Assembly: GCA_963383645.1 (NCBI GenBank)
Contig: OY726559.1
Coordinates: forward strand, 112,727,393-112,791,392
Length of the DNA stretch: 64,000 bases
DNA from: Muscardinus avellanarius
Lineage: Eukaryota; Chordata; Mammalia; Rodentia; Gliridae
Reading direction: 5' to 3'
Below are positions 10,031 to 30,716 of the stretch, one piece after another. Position 1 is the stretch's first letter. Every line of letters starts with the position of its first letter. The notes beneath the pieces were generated by a model. It did no database searches. It saw only the letters and a list, made by a program, of their open reading frames with translations, and was not told the DNA's origin. A program made the position numbers and the translations under genes.

Positions 10031-10222
10031 CACGAGCCAGGCGTGGTGGCGCACGCTTGTAATCCTAGTACTTGGGAGGCTGAGACAGGAGGACCACAGG
10101 TTCAAGGACAGCCTCGGCAAGTAGTGAGACTCTCATCAACCTAGTGACACCCTGTTTCAAAATAAGCATAAAATCAGGCTAGGAGTATAGTTTGGGGACA
10201 GAAGGCAAAAAAAAAAAAAAAA
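10031..10222 (+). mobile_element. Type A SINE with defective right half
   Basis: The left half is intact; the right half is cut short (agtttggggacagaaggc) before poly(A). Confidence 0.75.
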
Positions 10223-10535
10223 AGAATAGTTGCTTATTCTCTGTCTCCTTGGACTGTCTCTATGACCTTGTGGCAGGTCCCTATCACCTGGGCTGAAGAG
10301 GGCTGGGCAGTGTGGGTCTCATGTCCCAGCCCCTCCAAGATCAGGAATAACTGACATATCTTGTATTTTCATAGAAGTAGGGAGGACAGGCCGGAGACCT
10401 CCCTGGGGAGAGGCCCAGGGGCCAAGGGAGGGTAGAGCTGTGCCCTGAGCCGGCCTTAGCCTCGCTCAGTGGAAGCTGGACCTAGTGAGGAGTCCACAGC
10501 CTCTCCTCCTCTAACCTTAAAGAGCAGAGAGGTTT
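10223..10535. other. Unique intergenic sequence
   Basis: No open reading frame or repeat that I can support. Confidence 0.4.
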
Positions 10536-10537
10536 TT

Positions 10538-10746
10538 CCTCTCTTTTTTGTTTGTGGTACTGGAAATTGAACGCAGGGGCATTCTACCTCTAAGCTACAC
10601 CCCAAGACCTATTTATTTATGTATTTATGTCTTGAACCAAGTTCTCATTAAGTGACTGAGGGCCTCACTGAGTTGCTGAGGCTGGCCGAAAACCTGGCAT
10701 CCTCCCGTCTCAGCCTCCCAAGTACTGGGATTACAGATTCATGCCA
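10538..10746 (-). mobile_element. Type A SINE
   Basis: Reverse-orientation dimer beginning tttgtggtactggaaattga. Confidence 0.8.
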
Positions 10747-10789
10747 CCCAGCAGGTTATGAGTTAGGATGCCCTTGCTATTGAAAGGAG

Positions 10790-11203
10790 TGGTGCAACCC
10801 TATCATCCCAGTGATTTTGGAGACCAGGGCAGGACTCGGGAGGCTGAGGCAGGAGAATCCCAAGATTGAGACAATTTAGCAAAACCCTGTCTCAAAATAA
10901 AATAAATAGGGTTGTGAATGTAGCTCAGTGGTAGTGTGCTTCTGGGTTCCATCTCAAGAAGAGGAAGAGGAGGAGGAGGAGGAGGAGGAGGAGATCGTCA
11001 AGAGAAAATGAGACAACTGCCGGGCGTGGTGGGCACGCTTATAATCCCCGTTCTTGGGAGGCAGAGACAGGAGGATCGCACAGGTTCGAAGCCAGCCGTG
11101 CGCGCCGGCTTAAGAGACCCTGTTTCCAAACAAAAAAGTATAAAAATAGGCCTGGGAGTGTAGCCCGGAGGTAGAAGGTTTTTCCAGGAACCCCAGTACC
11201 ACC

Positions 11204-11225
<22 letters not shown>
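10790..11225 (+). mobile_element. Old SINE, (GGA)n and a type B SINE
   Basis: A diverged copy 10790-10958 with an older right half (tagctcagtggtagtgtgct), a (GGA)n run 10960-10993, then type B 11017-11225 with poly(A). Confidence 0.75.
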
Positions 11226-11235
<10 letters not shown>

Positions 11236-11487
11236 AGAAAAAGAGACAAGAAGGACAGAGGCCAATGCTGGGGAAGAAAGGAAGTGGAGCTGGAGAAGAG
11301 GCCCGGCCGGCCTCCGTCTCTCCAACAGCAACCGAGTGGACATCAACGGCTTGGGAAGCAGGAGGGATGCAGTGGGGATTCGGGACTTCCACGAGGCGGG
11401 AGGCCCGGGTGAAGGGGCAAGGGGGCCTCTGTTGGAAGCAGAAGTTCCTAAGAGAGAGACCAGGTGGGAAGAACAGGGGCTGAAATG

Positions 11488-11545
11488 AGATAATGTCCAC
11501 TAAGTGCTTCGTAAGCAGCGGAGGCGCACTATACAGATTAGCGGT
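11488..11545 (+). mobile_element. MIR 3' fragment
   Basis: gagataatgtccactaagtg resembles the conserved MIR 3' region (aaagcacttag/ cataataagcgct type). Short and old; family call by memory. Confidence 0.4.
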
Positions 11546-11845
11546 GTTACCTAAGTGTGATAGCGCTTAAGAAGGCACTGCACACGTGCATTTGGAGACC
11601 TGGGAGGCCGGCGGGGGCGCACTGGGTAATGAAAACAGCAGACTTCAGAGAACATAAATGATGCCTTTTTTTTTACTTCCGCCTGTACAAATTCAGAAAA
11701 GTGCCTGCGAGTGTGAATATGTCTTGGGGAGATGGGATTGTGAAGGATTTATAGCCTTTTCTTGCTTACCTATATTTTCTCTTTATGTTTTATAAAGAAC
11801 ATACATTATTTATGCAGGAAAAAACAAGAAGTTTACTTTTTGAAC
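11546..11845. other. AT-rich intergenic sequence
   Basis: No gene. An A/T-rich segment near 11755-11830 looks like the tail of an old interspersed repeat that I cannot name. Confidence 0.35.
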
Positions 11846-11847
11846 AT

Positions 11848-12062
11848 GTGTGGTACTGGAGATTGAACGAGGGGGTGTTCTACCTCTGAGTTAGACCCCC
11901 AGCCATTTATTTATTTGTTTGCTTTATTCTGAAACAGGGTCTCATTGAGTTGCAAAGGACCTCACTTAGTAGCTGAGGCTGGCCACAAACTATGATCCTC
12001 CTGTCTCAGCCTCCCAAATGCTGGGATGACAAGCGTGCGCCACCACGCCCAGCTTATTCTTT

Positions 12063-12101
<39 letters not shown>

Positions 12102-12360
12102 TTTGCGGTACTGGGGTTCCTGGAAGCCCTTCTACATCCAGGCTACACTCCCAGACCTATTTTTTAATATATTTTTATTTGGAAACAGGGTCTCTTAAGC
12201 TAGCGCGGCTGGCTTCGAACCAGCGCGATCCTCCTGTCTCCGCCTCCCAAGCGTGGGGATTATAAGCGTGCGCCACCATGCCCAGCTTATTCTTTATTTT
12301 GAAACAGAGTCTCACTAAGTTGCAGAGGGCCCTACTACATAGCTGAGGCTGACCACATGG
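11848..12360 (-). mobile_element. SINE cluster: A, (TTTA)n, B, A left half
   Basis: Type A 11848-12054, (TTTA)n 12063-12103, type B 12104-12287, then an A left half 12288-12360. The repeated cccagcttattctt on both sides of B looks like its target duplication. Confidence 0.8.
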
Positions 12361-12544
12361 CGCTTAGTAACTGGCACCATACATGGTCTAGACATTAGTG
12401 TCAGGAGTCCCCTTCAGAAACTAGAAATCACACCAGGATTTCCTCAGAGTACTGAATAGGAGGGATTGATTTTCCTGGTGTGAAAGGCTGAAAACCAGAA
12501 AGGAGACACTGAGCTACACAGAGACGGTGCAGGAAGAAGCTACC

Positions 12545-12602
12545 ACCGCTGCTGTCTCCGCCTCCCAAGTCCTGGGGTCACAGGTGCACTACCACGCCGG
12601 CC
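12545..12602 (-). mobile_element. SINE left-end fragment
   Basis: tctccgcctcccaagtcctg followed by gcactaccacgccggc. Confidence 0.6.
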
Positions 12603-12639
12603 TGGACTGAATTTTAGCTAAACGTACTCACTAGTTTAC

Positions 12640-13480
12640 TCAAGCAAAGTTGTCAGCAATTCGCTTTCCTTACTCAGTTTCCCTCATCTGTCAAAGCGGA
12701 GGTCTGCCTGTACCTCACAGTGCGATGCCTGCCTCGGACATCTGCAGGGCGCCCTGCCTCTTCCTGGAGGCAGTCGGGCGAGACTCGGTCTACACATGAA
12801 GACCGCGGCCTCTGGGGCTCCTCCAGAAAGTCTGCAGTCTGCTTCTTCTCAGCTACAGGGTCTACACTCTGGACCAAGTTAGAGGGCAGAAGGCAGGAAC
12901 CCTTGAGACCTCCATGCCCCCAGCCCTCCGTGTCTGCGAGATCCTGGACTCTGATACCTCTCTACCCTGACTGCAAATCCTCTGGTTCCTTTCAATGGCG
13001 CAGGTCTCTCAGACCATCTGGAACATTCTTGGGTCCTCGGGGTCCCTGGAGGCCACAGGATCTTCTACATTTCCCCACTGCTCTCCCTCCTCCGGCACCC
13101 CCGGGCCAGTTCCAGAATCTGAACCTCAGGAGAGCCTCAGCCCTCCTCTCCCAAGATCCCTGGATCACTTTGCAATCCCTCCCCACGCCCAGGCCCTGCC
13201 AGCTCCACCACCATCTGCACGGGGCCACCTGGGGCCAGCGGGGGCTCCAGCCACTCCAGCTGCAGCAGGCCCCCACCCTCCGCCCTCCTGCCATGCCGCC
13301 CCAGCAGCTTCTTACTTTGCTTTATTGCAATTTGCTGGGATAGCAAAATTCAGCCTGCAGAAACTTCTGGCAGCAAAGTGCCCACAGCAGGGGGTGAATA
13401 GCCGTGGGGTGGGCCCACGGATCTGACCCGGCGTGCTTCTACGGGCTGCAAGTGACCCCCTGCCTCCCAGTCTCTGCCGA
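12640..13480. other. SINE-free GC-rich island between INSRR and SH2D2A
   Basis: About 0.8 kb without SINEs in a region otherwise packed with them. Long open frames exist on both strands (12720-13343 +, 12995-13426 +, 12992-13294 -), but none resembles a known protein and all look like GC-rich chance frames. Could be an enhancer or a non-coding exon; not resolvable from sequence alone. Confidence 0.35.
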
Positions 13481-13534
13481 GGCCCCTCCCTGCACCTAGA
13501 TGCCATCTCCACTCTGGAGTTATTTGGCATCTGC

Positions 13535-13537
13535 TTG

Positions 13538-13576
<39 letters not shown>

Positions 13577-13627
13577 TTTTTCTTCCTTTCTTTCTCTTTC
13601 TCTCTTTCTCTCTTTCTTTCTTTCTTT
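13535..13627. repeat. (GCCT)n then (CTTT)n microsatellites
   Basis: About ten gcct units (13535-13574) run into an imperfect (CTTT)/(CTCT) tract that is the reverse tail of the next SINE. Confidence 0.9.
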
Positions 13628-13830
13628 TGTGTGGTACTGGGGACAGAACCCAGAGGCCTTCTACCTCCGGGCTACGCTCCCAGACCTATTTTATATTTTA
13701 CTTGGAAACAGGCTCTCACTAAGTTGCTGAGAGCCTCACTAAGTAGCTAAGGCTGGCCGCAAACCCAGATCCTCCTGTCTCAGCCAAGTACTGAGATTAC
13801 AAGCGCGCGCCATCACGCCGCTGGGCACCT
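13628..13830 (-). mobile_element. Type C SINE
   Basis: Reverse orientation, gtggtactggggacagaacc to gcgccatcacgcc, with the C-type cggg/ctacgctcccagacc right half. Confidence 0.8.
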
Positions 13831-14061
13831 GCTCGGCTTTCAAGGTTCCGCCCCGATTCCCAGGCACTGCACTGCATCTCCTCAGTATCCATCACCTCTC
13901 GGGGACCAAGCCCCTGAAGGGGAGATGCTGCGCTTTGACATGTGGAAGCCCTCCTGTGGTTGGCCCAGTGCAGACAGAGGCCCTGACCCTACAGTGGAGG
14001 CAGCCACTGTATGTTTTCATCACAGTTTTAGGAACTGGTAGCATAGAAGGGGCTCACCGCC

Positions 14062-15058
14062 AGAAAGAGGTAGGTGCGATGGCAGCACCCGTAGTCTCAG
14101 CTGCCAGGGAGGGTGAGGCTGGTGAGATCCTGTCTCAAAAAAAAAAAAAAATGCTGGACATGTTGGCCAAGCCAGTAATCTCAGTACTTGAAAGACAGAC
14201 AGGAGTATCATGGGTTCAAGACCTTCAATGACTTAGCAAGACCCCGTTCCAAAATTTAAAAAGGGCTGGGGTAGTGGCTTAGAGATAGAATGCCCTGGGT
14301 TCCATCTCCAGTACAAAATAAGTCAGTAAATAAAGTCAGGTGTGGTGGCACATGCTTGTAATTTCAGTACTTGGGAGGCTGAGACAAAAGGATCGCATGG
14401 TTTGCAGCCAGCCTCAGCTACTTAGTGAGGCTCTCAGCAACTTCATGAGACCCTGTTTTGAAATAAAAAATGAAAAATAGAGCCGGACATGGTGGCACAT
14501 GTTTGTAATCCCAGCATTTGGGAGGCTGAGACAGGAGGATCATGGTTCACAGACAGCTTCAGCTACTTAGTGAGGCCCTTTGCAACTGTGAGACCTTGTT
14601 TCAAAATAATGAATAAAAAACAGGGCTATCAGTGTCGCTCAGAGGTAGAATGCACCTGGGTTTCATCACCAGTACTGAAAAAAAAAAATAGGGCTGGTGT
14701 AGCTTGGAGGTAGAATGCCCGTAGGCTCAATCCCCAGCCATGCAATTAATAATAATAATAATAATTTTAAAAATTAAAAAATAAATAAATTGGGCATGGT
14801 GGCTCATGCTTGTAATCAGTACTTGGGAGGCTGAGACAGGAGGATCATGGTTTGTGGCCCTTCACAACTTAGTGAGACTCTGTTTCCAAATAAAATATAA
14901 AATATGTCTGGGGGTGTAGCTCTGAGATAGAATGCCCCTGGATTTAATCTCCAGTACCACACACATATACACAAAAAAAGATAAGGTCTAGGGATATAGC
15001 TCAGTGGTAGTGCCCCTGGCTCTAATTCCTGGTACTGAAAAATAAATAAATATTTTAA
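14062..15058 (+). mobile_element. Plus-strand SINE cluster with nesting
   Basis: Left monomer only 14062-14150; A 14155-14325; outer A 14335-14480 + 14690-14745 interrupted by another A at 14482-14689; (AAT)n 14745-14765; A 14790-14970; ID-like monomer 14980-15055 with the older tagctcagtggtagtgcccc. Confidence 0.75.
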
Positions 15059-15059
15059 A

Positions 15060-15765
15060 AGATTAAGCAGTTCTAATCCTCTTGGTGTCTCCCTCGGAGC
15101 TTGAGGCATGCTGGAACCATCCCCAGGATCCTCCCTCCAAAGAACTGCACTCGGAGGCAGGGTGACCAGGATTCTGGGCGAGTAGGGCCCCGTGCGGCCT
15201 CTCCCCTCTGGGCATCTTCCCCAAGCCCTCTCGGCCTTGCTCTGCCCCCACAGATGCAAAAGAAAAGTCACAGTAGCAGGAGGCTGGAACAGATCAGCGC
15301 TGGCCCAGGCCCCAGGCCCCCACCAGTGCCGCTCGCAGGTGGAGGTCTGCAGCCGGGTGATCAGCTGCTTCTGGGCTAAGAGAGAGAACGTGGAGAACCA
15401 GGGAGCCTAGTCCCATGACTCATATGGTGCTCTAAGCCCGCGGTACCACGAAGCAACTCTCCTCTACCACGCATGCCCTTCTGCCACGGCGTTCTGTCTC
15501 ACCCAAGGCCCAGAGCAATGTAGCTGGCCAACCGTGCACTAAAGCGGGGACTGAGTGCTGACCAGTGAGCACTCGGCATCCAAGCGGACTGAGCTGCCCA
15601 TCACAAGTCAGAGATGCCATTCACCTGAGTCACAGAGTAGGCCACACACAGCAGCGATCCAGTGTGTGATGGAAATGATGCTTAGACCAGAATCGGCTGA
15701 TCCATAATGCATAAGTGAGTTCCCATGAGCAGGCGGTGGCCAAGTCAAGGCCTGTATTGCCCCAC
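15060..15765. other. Unique intergenic sequence
   Basis: No repeat recognised. Moderate open frames on both strands lack protein-like features. Confidence 0.4.
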
Positions 15766-15771
15766 TTCTCC

Positions 15772-16243
15772 CCCTCCTCCTCCTTCTCCTCCTCCTCCTC
15801 CTCCTCCTCCTCCGCCTCCTTCTTTTTCGGTACTGAGGATAGAACCAAGGGGCATTCTACCTCTGAGTAACACCCACAGCCCTGTTTTTTATTTTTTATT
15901 TTATTTTATTTTTTGGTGGTGGTACTGGGGTTCCTGGAAGCCCTTCTACCTCCGGGCTACACTCCCAGACCTATTTTTTATACTTTTTTATTTGGAAACA
16001 GGGTCTCCTAAGCCAACGCGCGCGGCTGGCTTCAAACCTGCGCGATCCTCCTGTCTCTGCCTCCCAAGCGCGGGGATTACAAGCGTGTGCCACGACACCC
16101 GGCTTATTTTTTATTTTGAAACTGGGTCTCACTGAGTTGCAAAGGACCTCACTAAGTAGCTGCGGCTGTCCACAAACCATGATCTTCCTGTCTCAGCCTC
16201 CTGAACACTGGGATTACAAGCATGTGCCTCTATGCCCGGCTCC
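15772..16243 (-). mobile_element. (TCC)n and nested SINE: B inside A
   Basis: (TCC)n 15772-15822; A right half 15823-15900; type B 15913-16105; A left half 16106-16243. Confidence 0.85.
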
Positions 16244-16585
16244 ACTGTTCCTTCTTTAACCCACATGTACATCCTCAGGGGCTGGCTACATATAAGCAAC
16301 TGACAGATGTGCCTGCAGGATATGTTGTCGCTACAAGCAGTGTGGCCCCACTCAGGGCGGCTGGAAGGAGCGAGGTAAAGGGGGGTCCCCTAGGAATTAG
16401 AGATGCAAGCATTGGCTCCTCCATCCTGTATGCAGGGAGCTGTCATCCAGAGTAAAGGTATGCACGGACTACGGGAAGAGCAAAGAGCCAGCCATTGGTC
16501 AGGACCCTGGACAGAGGAAAGCAGCCAGACCAGAGAATGACGGGCATAGGGCAAGGTCAGAGCTAAAGAGCATGTGTGTAGCTCA

Positions 16586-16587
<2 letters not shown>

Positions 16588-16674
<87 letters not shown>
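16588..16674. repeat. (AG)n(TG)n compound microsatellite
   Basis: About 27 AG units switch directly to about 16 TG units. Purine-only then alternating purine-pyrimidine. Confidence 0.95.
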
Positions 16675-16675
<1 letters not shown>

Positions 16676-17036
16676 TCGAACCACCCAAGGGCATTCTACC
16701 TTCAAGCTACACTCCCAGCCACATTTTTTTTTTCCTTTGCAGTACTGGGGATGGAACCCAGAGGCATTCTACCTTTGAGCTACACCCCCAGCCCTATTTT
16801 TTAGCCTTTCTTTATCTATTTCTTTCTTTCCTTTTTGGTACTGTGGATGGAACCTGGAGGCATTCTACCTCTGAGCAACACACCCAGCCCTATATTTTAT
16901 TCTTTATTTGGAAACAGGGTCTCACCAATTTGCAAAAGGCCTCACTAAGTAGCTGAGGCTATCTGTGAACCGCAATCCTCCTATCTCAGCCTCCCAAATA
17001 TCGGGATTACACGTGTGTGCCACCACACCCAGCTTA
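16675..17036 (-). mobile_element. Three stacked SINE right halves, last with full body
   Basis: Right-half fragments at 16675-16720 and 16735-16800, then a full type A 16805-17036. Confidence 0.75.
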
Positions 17037-17056
17037 TTTATTATTTGGAAACAGGG

Positions 17057-17174
17057 GAAGAAGAAGAAGAAGAAGAAGAAGAAGAAGAAGAAGAAGAAGA
17101 AGAAGAAGAAGAAGAAGAAGAAGAAGGAGGAGGAGGAGGAGGAGGAGGAGGAGGAGGAGGAGGAGGAGGAGGAG
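17057..17174. repeat. (GAA)n(GGA)n purine tract
   Basis: About 118 bases without a pyrimidine on the plus strand. It produces poly-Glu, poly-Arg and poly-Gly open frames that are artefacts. Confidence 0.95.
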
Positions 17175-17204
17175 GGAAGGAAAGAAAGAAAAGAAGGGGC
17201 CATG

Positions 17205-17250
17205 GTGAGCTCAGAGGCAGAATGCCCCATCCCTAGAACAAAAATAAAAA
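17205..17250 (+). mobile_element. ID right-half fragment
   Basis: ggtgagctcagaggcagaat followed by gccccatccctag and A-rich sequence. Confidence 0.55.
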
Positions 17251-17259
17251 AGGAAGAAG

Positions 17260-17632
17260 AGGGCTGAGCCTGCACACAACCGCTCCTGCTCTTGGCAGCT
17301 TGGTTTGAAGCAGTAGCCAAGGGTAACATGGTTCCACAGCTGGTCCCTGGCTCAGCCTCACCACGCAGCGCCAGAGCCCTCTTCTAGAAACACCTTGCCT
17401 CAATTCCTCTTCAGCCATGTTTATTCTTCTCAATTCAGCTCAGTGACAGCCTAGCCCCCTACACAGGTGCAGCGCACACTCATCCAGCTCCATCATCCAC
17501 TGGAGGAGGGAGGCCAGGCCCCTCCCCCAACCCCTTGCCCACAGACTCCAGATGACCTCAAAACATCCTTCAGAAGTTTGACCCACATCCTTCCTGTGGC
17601 CACCTGCCCCTCTCATGTCTCCTCAAAGTGTA
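17260..17632. other. Unique intergenic sequence
   Basis: Nothing recognised apart from generic GC-rich sequence. Confidence 0.35.
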
Positions 17633-17634
17633 CT

Positions 17635-17852
17635 TTTTTTTTTTTTTTTTTTTGCGGTACTGGGGATAGAACCAGGGGCATTCTACAACTGAGCTCCACC
17701 CCCAGCTCTATTTTTTATTCTTTATTTTAAAACAGGGTCTCACTGAGTTGCAAAGGGCCTCACTAAGCAGCTGAGGCTGTCCTTGAACCCAGATCCTCTT
17801 TTCTCAGCCTCCTAAGTACTGAGATGACAAGTGTGCACTGTCACGCCCGGCT
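17635..17852 (-). mobile_element. Type A SINE
   Basis: Poly(T) head, then a full reverse dimer. Confidence 0.85.
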
Positions 17853-17999
17853 GCAAAGCCTAATCTTGAGCATGGGTGTCTGAGAAGCCCTGGGGACCCT
17901 AGAGAGCTTGTGTAGGGTGAGGAGGCAGAGAAAGAATCAGCACTGACGGAGGGCAGATAGCAGGAAGGACTTTCAAACACCTAAACACAGAATGGTACA

Positions 18000-18211
18000 G
18001 TTACCCGCCGCCGCCCTCAGCTGTCTAGTTTCCGGGTGTGGGACGGCTGTCTATGGCTTTCCATGACGTGGGTCTTCTGCCGGCTGTAAGGCTGCGGTGA
18101 AGCCACACTTCCTGTCCCGGGCTGGGGTAGGAGGGAGATGAAGCCCTGAGGGTGCGCACCTTTTAAGAGCATCAACCACAGCCTGCCCTGGGGGCCTTCC
18201 CAGGTGCCCCC
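18000..18211 (+). promoter_or_regulatory. SH2D2A: SH2D2A promoter
   Basis: SINE-free sequence directly upstream of the SH2D2A start. Visible sites: CRE-like tgacgtg 18064-18070, ETS site acttcctg 18107-18114, TATA-like ttttaag 18161-18167 and RUNX site aaccaca 18174-18180. ETS plus RUNX fits a T-cell gene, and a CRE-like element is reported for the human promoter (recollection). Initiation is expected near 18185-18195, giving a very short 5'UTR. Confidence 0.6.
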
Positions 18212-28044
<9,833 letters not shown>

Positions 28045-28384
28045 AAGGTGGGTCTGGGGGGGTAGATAACTTGAGGCTCCAGGACCAGACACGTGGGTGC
28101 CCTTCTCAGGAAATGAGTCAGGCCCAACCCAGGTGGTCAGGGCTGGAAAGGGCCTCGGCCCTCATCTGTTGCAAGAATGGCAAAGAGGTGTCATCTTGCA
28201 TGCCAACTCCAATCCATTGGTCGTGGCTGCCTAGAGTGCTGTGCTGGAAAGGATGCTAAGGTCACACCTGAACTCAGCAGAAAAGAGCATGGTGATTGAT
28301 TAGTGATGTCTGCCACTGGCGCGGGCGGCAACGGGAGCAGCATTTCATTAGCCTTTATGGATGGAGGGATGGAGTCCAACTCTT

Positions 28385-28500
28385 TCACTACTCAGATAAG
28401 GAAACAAAACCAGAGAGGGGTAATGAATCGCCCAAGGTCGAGGACTGAAACCCAGCCTTCCTGAGTCCCCTGTTCTGTGCTGTTCCTTACCCCATACCCT
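28385..28500 (+). mobile_element. MIR fragment in SH2D2A 3'UTR
   Basis: actcagataaggaaacaaaa, gagaggggtaatgaatcgcc caaggtc and aaacccagcctt align with the MIR core. Old and diverged. Confidence 0.6.
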
Positions 28501-28650
28501 CTAACTTCTCCACAGGAAACAGAAGATTCCTCAGACAGGAAGCCTGGCTACTTTCTGGAGTTCTGCTGCGCGAGGGCCTGGGTGCTGGGTTCCTTCTCTG
28601 GATCCCAGCTTAGCCCCCCTGGACAGGTCTGTCCCTCAAAATGAGAAGTG

Positions 28651-28861
28651 TGGAGCCGGGTGTGGTGACGCACGCTTGTAATCCCAGCATTCGGGAGGCT
28701 GAGACAGGAGGATCATGGTTTGTGGCCAGCCTCAGCTGCTTAGTGAGTGCCTTTGCAACTCAGTGAAACCCTGTTTCAAAATAAAGAATAAAAAATAGAG
28801 CTGGGGGTGTAAGTCAGAGGTAGAATGCCCCTGGGTTCCATCCCCAGTACTGAAGAAAAAA
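28651..28861 (+). mobile_element. Type A SINE in SH2D2A 3'UTR
   Basis: Full dimer in sense orientation: cgggtgtggtgacgcacgct at its head, ending ccatccccagtactgaag plus an A-run. Confidence 0.85.
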
Positions 28862-29152
28862 AAAGCGTGGAGGTCAGAGGAGCAAATGTGGAATCCACTG
28901 CCTCCTCTTGGGGACACAGCATCAGCCCCCTTCTGAGAGTCCCCGGGAACGCAGGCGCTTGGCAGTCCCGGGGACAGCCGAGGAGTGCGCTGGGAGGGCC
29001 CCGTGGTCCCCGCGCCCTGGTTTCTTCTCCTGGAGTCTGGTTTCCTGAGCCCTTTGTGCCTCAGCCTGGGCCCTGGGCCAATGCTGCTGTTGTCTGAGGA
29101 GTGCTTTGGTGAGAACAGATGTTAGGACTTGTTTGTTGATTCTTGTCTGGCT

Positions 29153-29158
29153 AATAAA
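29153..29158 (+). terminator. SH2D2A: SH2D2A poly(A) signal AATAAA
   Basis: First canonical hexamer after the stop, apart from AATAAA-like bases inside the SINE linker near 28780-28795. Confidence 0.6.
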
Positions 29159-29180
29159 TCATCACCAACAACCTCCCCCA

Positions 29181-30130
29181 ATAGGGATCCAGGTCCTCCA
29201 GGCTCCTTCTGCCTGCCCCTCCCCACCTCCACTTTCTCATATACTGTGGTTGAACTGCCACTGAAATGGGGGAGTAGAGGGATGGGGAGTTAAAAGACAC
29301 CTGGGCAAGAGTCACAGATCTGCTGCCGGGGGCCAGGAGACCCCAGGGCCAGCGTCAGCAAGCTCTCCTGCAGTGTGCCTTCCTTAGCTGGGAAGGGTTT
29401 AGGCAGTGAGGGGCAGAGTGGCTGCCTTCCCTGGAGGGGGTGCCAGGAAGAAAGAAGGCAGGAAGGACAGCAATAGAGGGGTAGGTAGCCCCTTCACCTC
29501 TCCCCAGGCCCCGCCAAGCACAGGACTGGGCAGGAGGGTGCTTTATACGGCCGTGTGTGAGCTTACAGGATGGACGCCCAGAACTCTCTTGGGATCAGGC
29601 CCTTGCCTTGCTCGGGACCCCGTACCCTCCCCTGCCCCTCTATTAGGCCCCCCTCCTCTGCTCAGGCCCATTCACTTCAGGGCTCCCCACTAGGACTCCT
29701 CCTAGCTGGAAAAACTGGCCCATGGCTTTATTTTGTATGCCTGCCCCTGGAGCCGCTGGGGCTGGGTTCTGCACGGCCCCTCTGGTTCCGTCCTGCTTCC
29801 TGTCAGGGGGCCCTGGACCTGCCTGAGACACAGCCAGTGTCCTGCAGCCCCTTCCCTCAAGCCAGGTTCCCCAGGCCTGGGCAAGGGACCACCACGCTGC
29901 CCCCAGCGTGGGCCCTGCACCAGCTCCAGGGACAGGCTGACTCTCATTTCCACTCCAGTGTGAATCCGCTCAAGGATGCTGAGTCAACAGAGTCGGGGTT
30001 CCACTTCCTTCCTGTGGAGGGCTAAGCCCCTCCTGAGCAGGAAGGAAGCAAGGAGAGAGTGGGGAGCAGAGAGCTCTGCTGAGATCCGGAGGAGCTGATG
30101 GTGCCCGAGAGGTCTCAGGTTAGACTTAAG
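29181..30130. other. Unique intergenic sequence
   Basis: About 1 kb without SINEs downstream of SH2D2A. A 151-codon open frame (29570-30025, +) and shorter ones on both strands have no recognisable domain; probably chance GC-rich frames. Confidence 0.4.
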
Positions 30131-30142
30131 AAGTCACCTGGC

Positions 30143-30664
30143 GCCAGGCGTGGTGGCGCACACTTATCATCCCAGCATTCGGGAGGCTGAGACAGGAGGA
30201 TCGCGGTTCTCAGACAGCCTCAGCTACTTAGTGAGGTCCTTTGCAACTCAGTGAGACCCGGTCTCAAAATAAAGAATAAAAAATAGGGCTGGGGGAGTGG
30301 TTCAGAGGTTGAATGTCCCTGGGTTCCATCTCCAGTACTGCAAAAAAAAAAAAAGAAGAAGAAAAAGCCACCTGGTGCAGGGAGAAGAGGTAAACAATGG
30401 CTTGTGTAGAAAGACAGGATCAGGAAGTCAGAAAATAGATCTGGGAGCCGGGCATGGTAGCGCACGCTTGTAATCCCAGCATTCGGGAGGCTGAGACCGG
30501 AGGATCTCGGTTCACGGACAACCTCAGCTACTTAGTGAGGCCCTCTGCAACTCAGTGAGACCTGGTTTCAAAATAAAGAATAAAAAATAGGGCAGGGGGT
30601 GTAGCTTGGAGGTCGAATGCCCCTGGGTTCCATCTCCAGACCCGCAAAAAAAAAAAAAAAGAAA

Positions 30665-30716
<52 letters not shown>

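Larger units (their letters stand above)
28045..29180 (+). other. SH2D2A: SH2D2A 3'UTR with MIR and SINE
   Basis: Stop codon to first AATAAA (29153). Contains an old MIR (28385-28500) and a sense type A SINE (28651-28861). The extent is inferred from the poly(A) signal; earlier cleavage cannot be excluded. Confidence 0.6.

Noticed and set aside
12720..13343. 207-codon open frame between INSRR and SH2D2A
   Set aside because: No known domain; comparable frames on both strands and in other phases, with composition typical of GC-rich non-coding DNA.
17015..17267. Poly-Glu/poly-Arg/poly-Lys open frames
   Set aside because: Translation of the (GAA)n(GGA)n microsatellite.
16000..18211. NTRK1 upstream alternative exon on the minus strand
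   Set aside because: Expected near here from human gene structure, but no matching coding sequence was found.
29570..30025. 151-codon open frame downstream of SH2D2A
   Set aside because: No protein-like features or splice context; overlapping frames on both strands.
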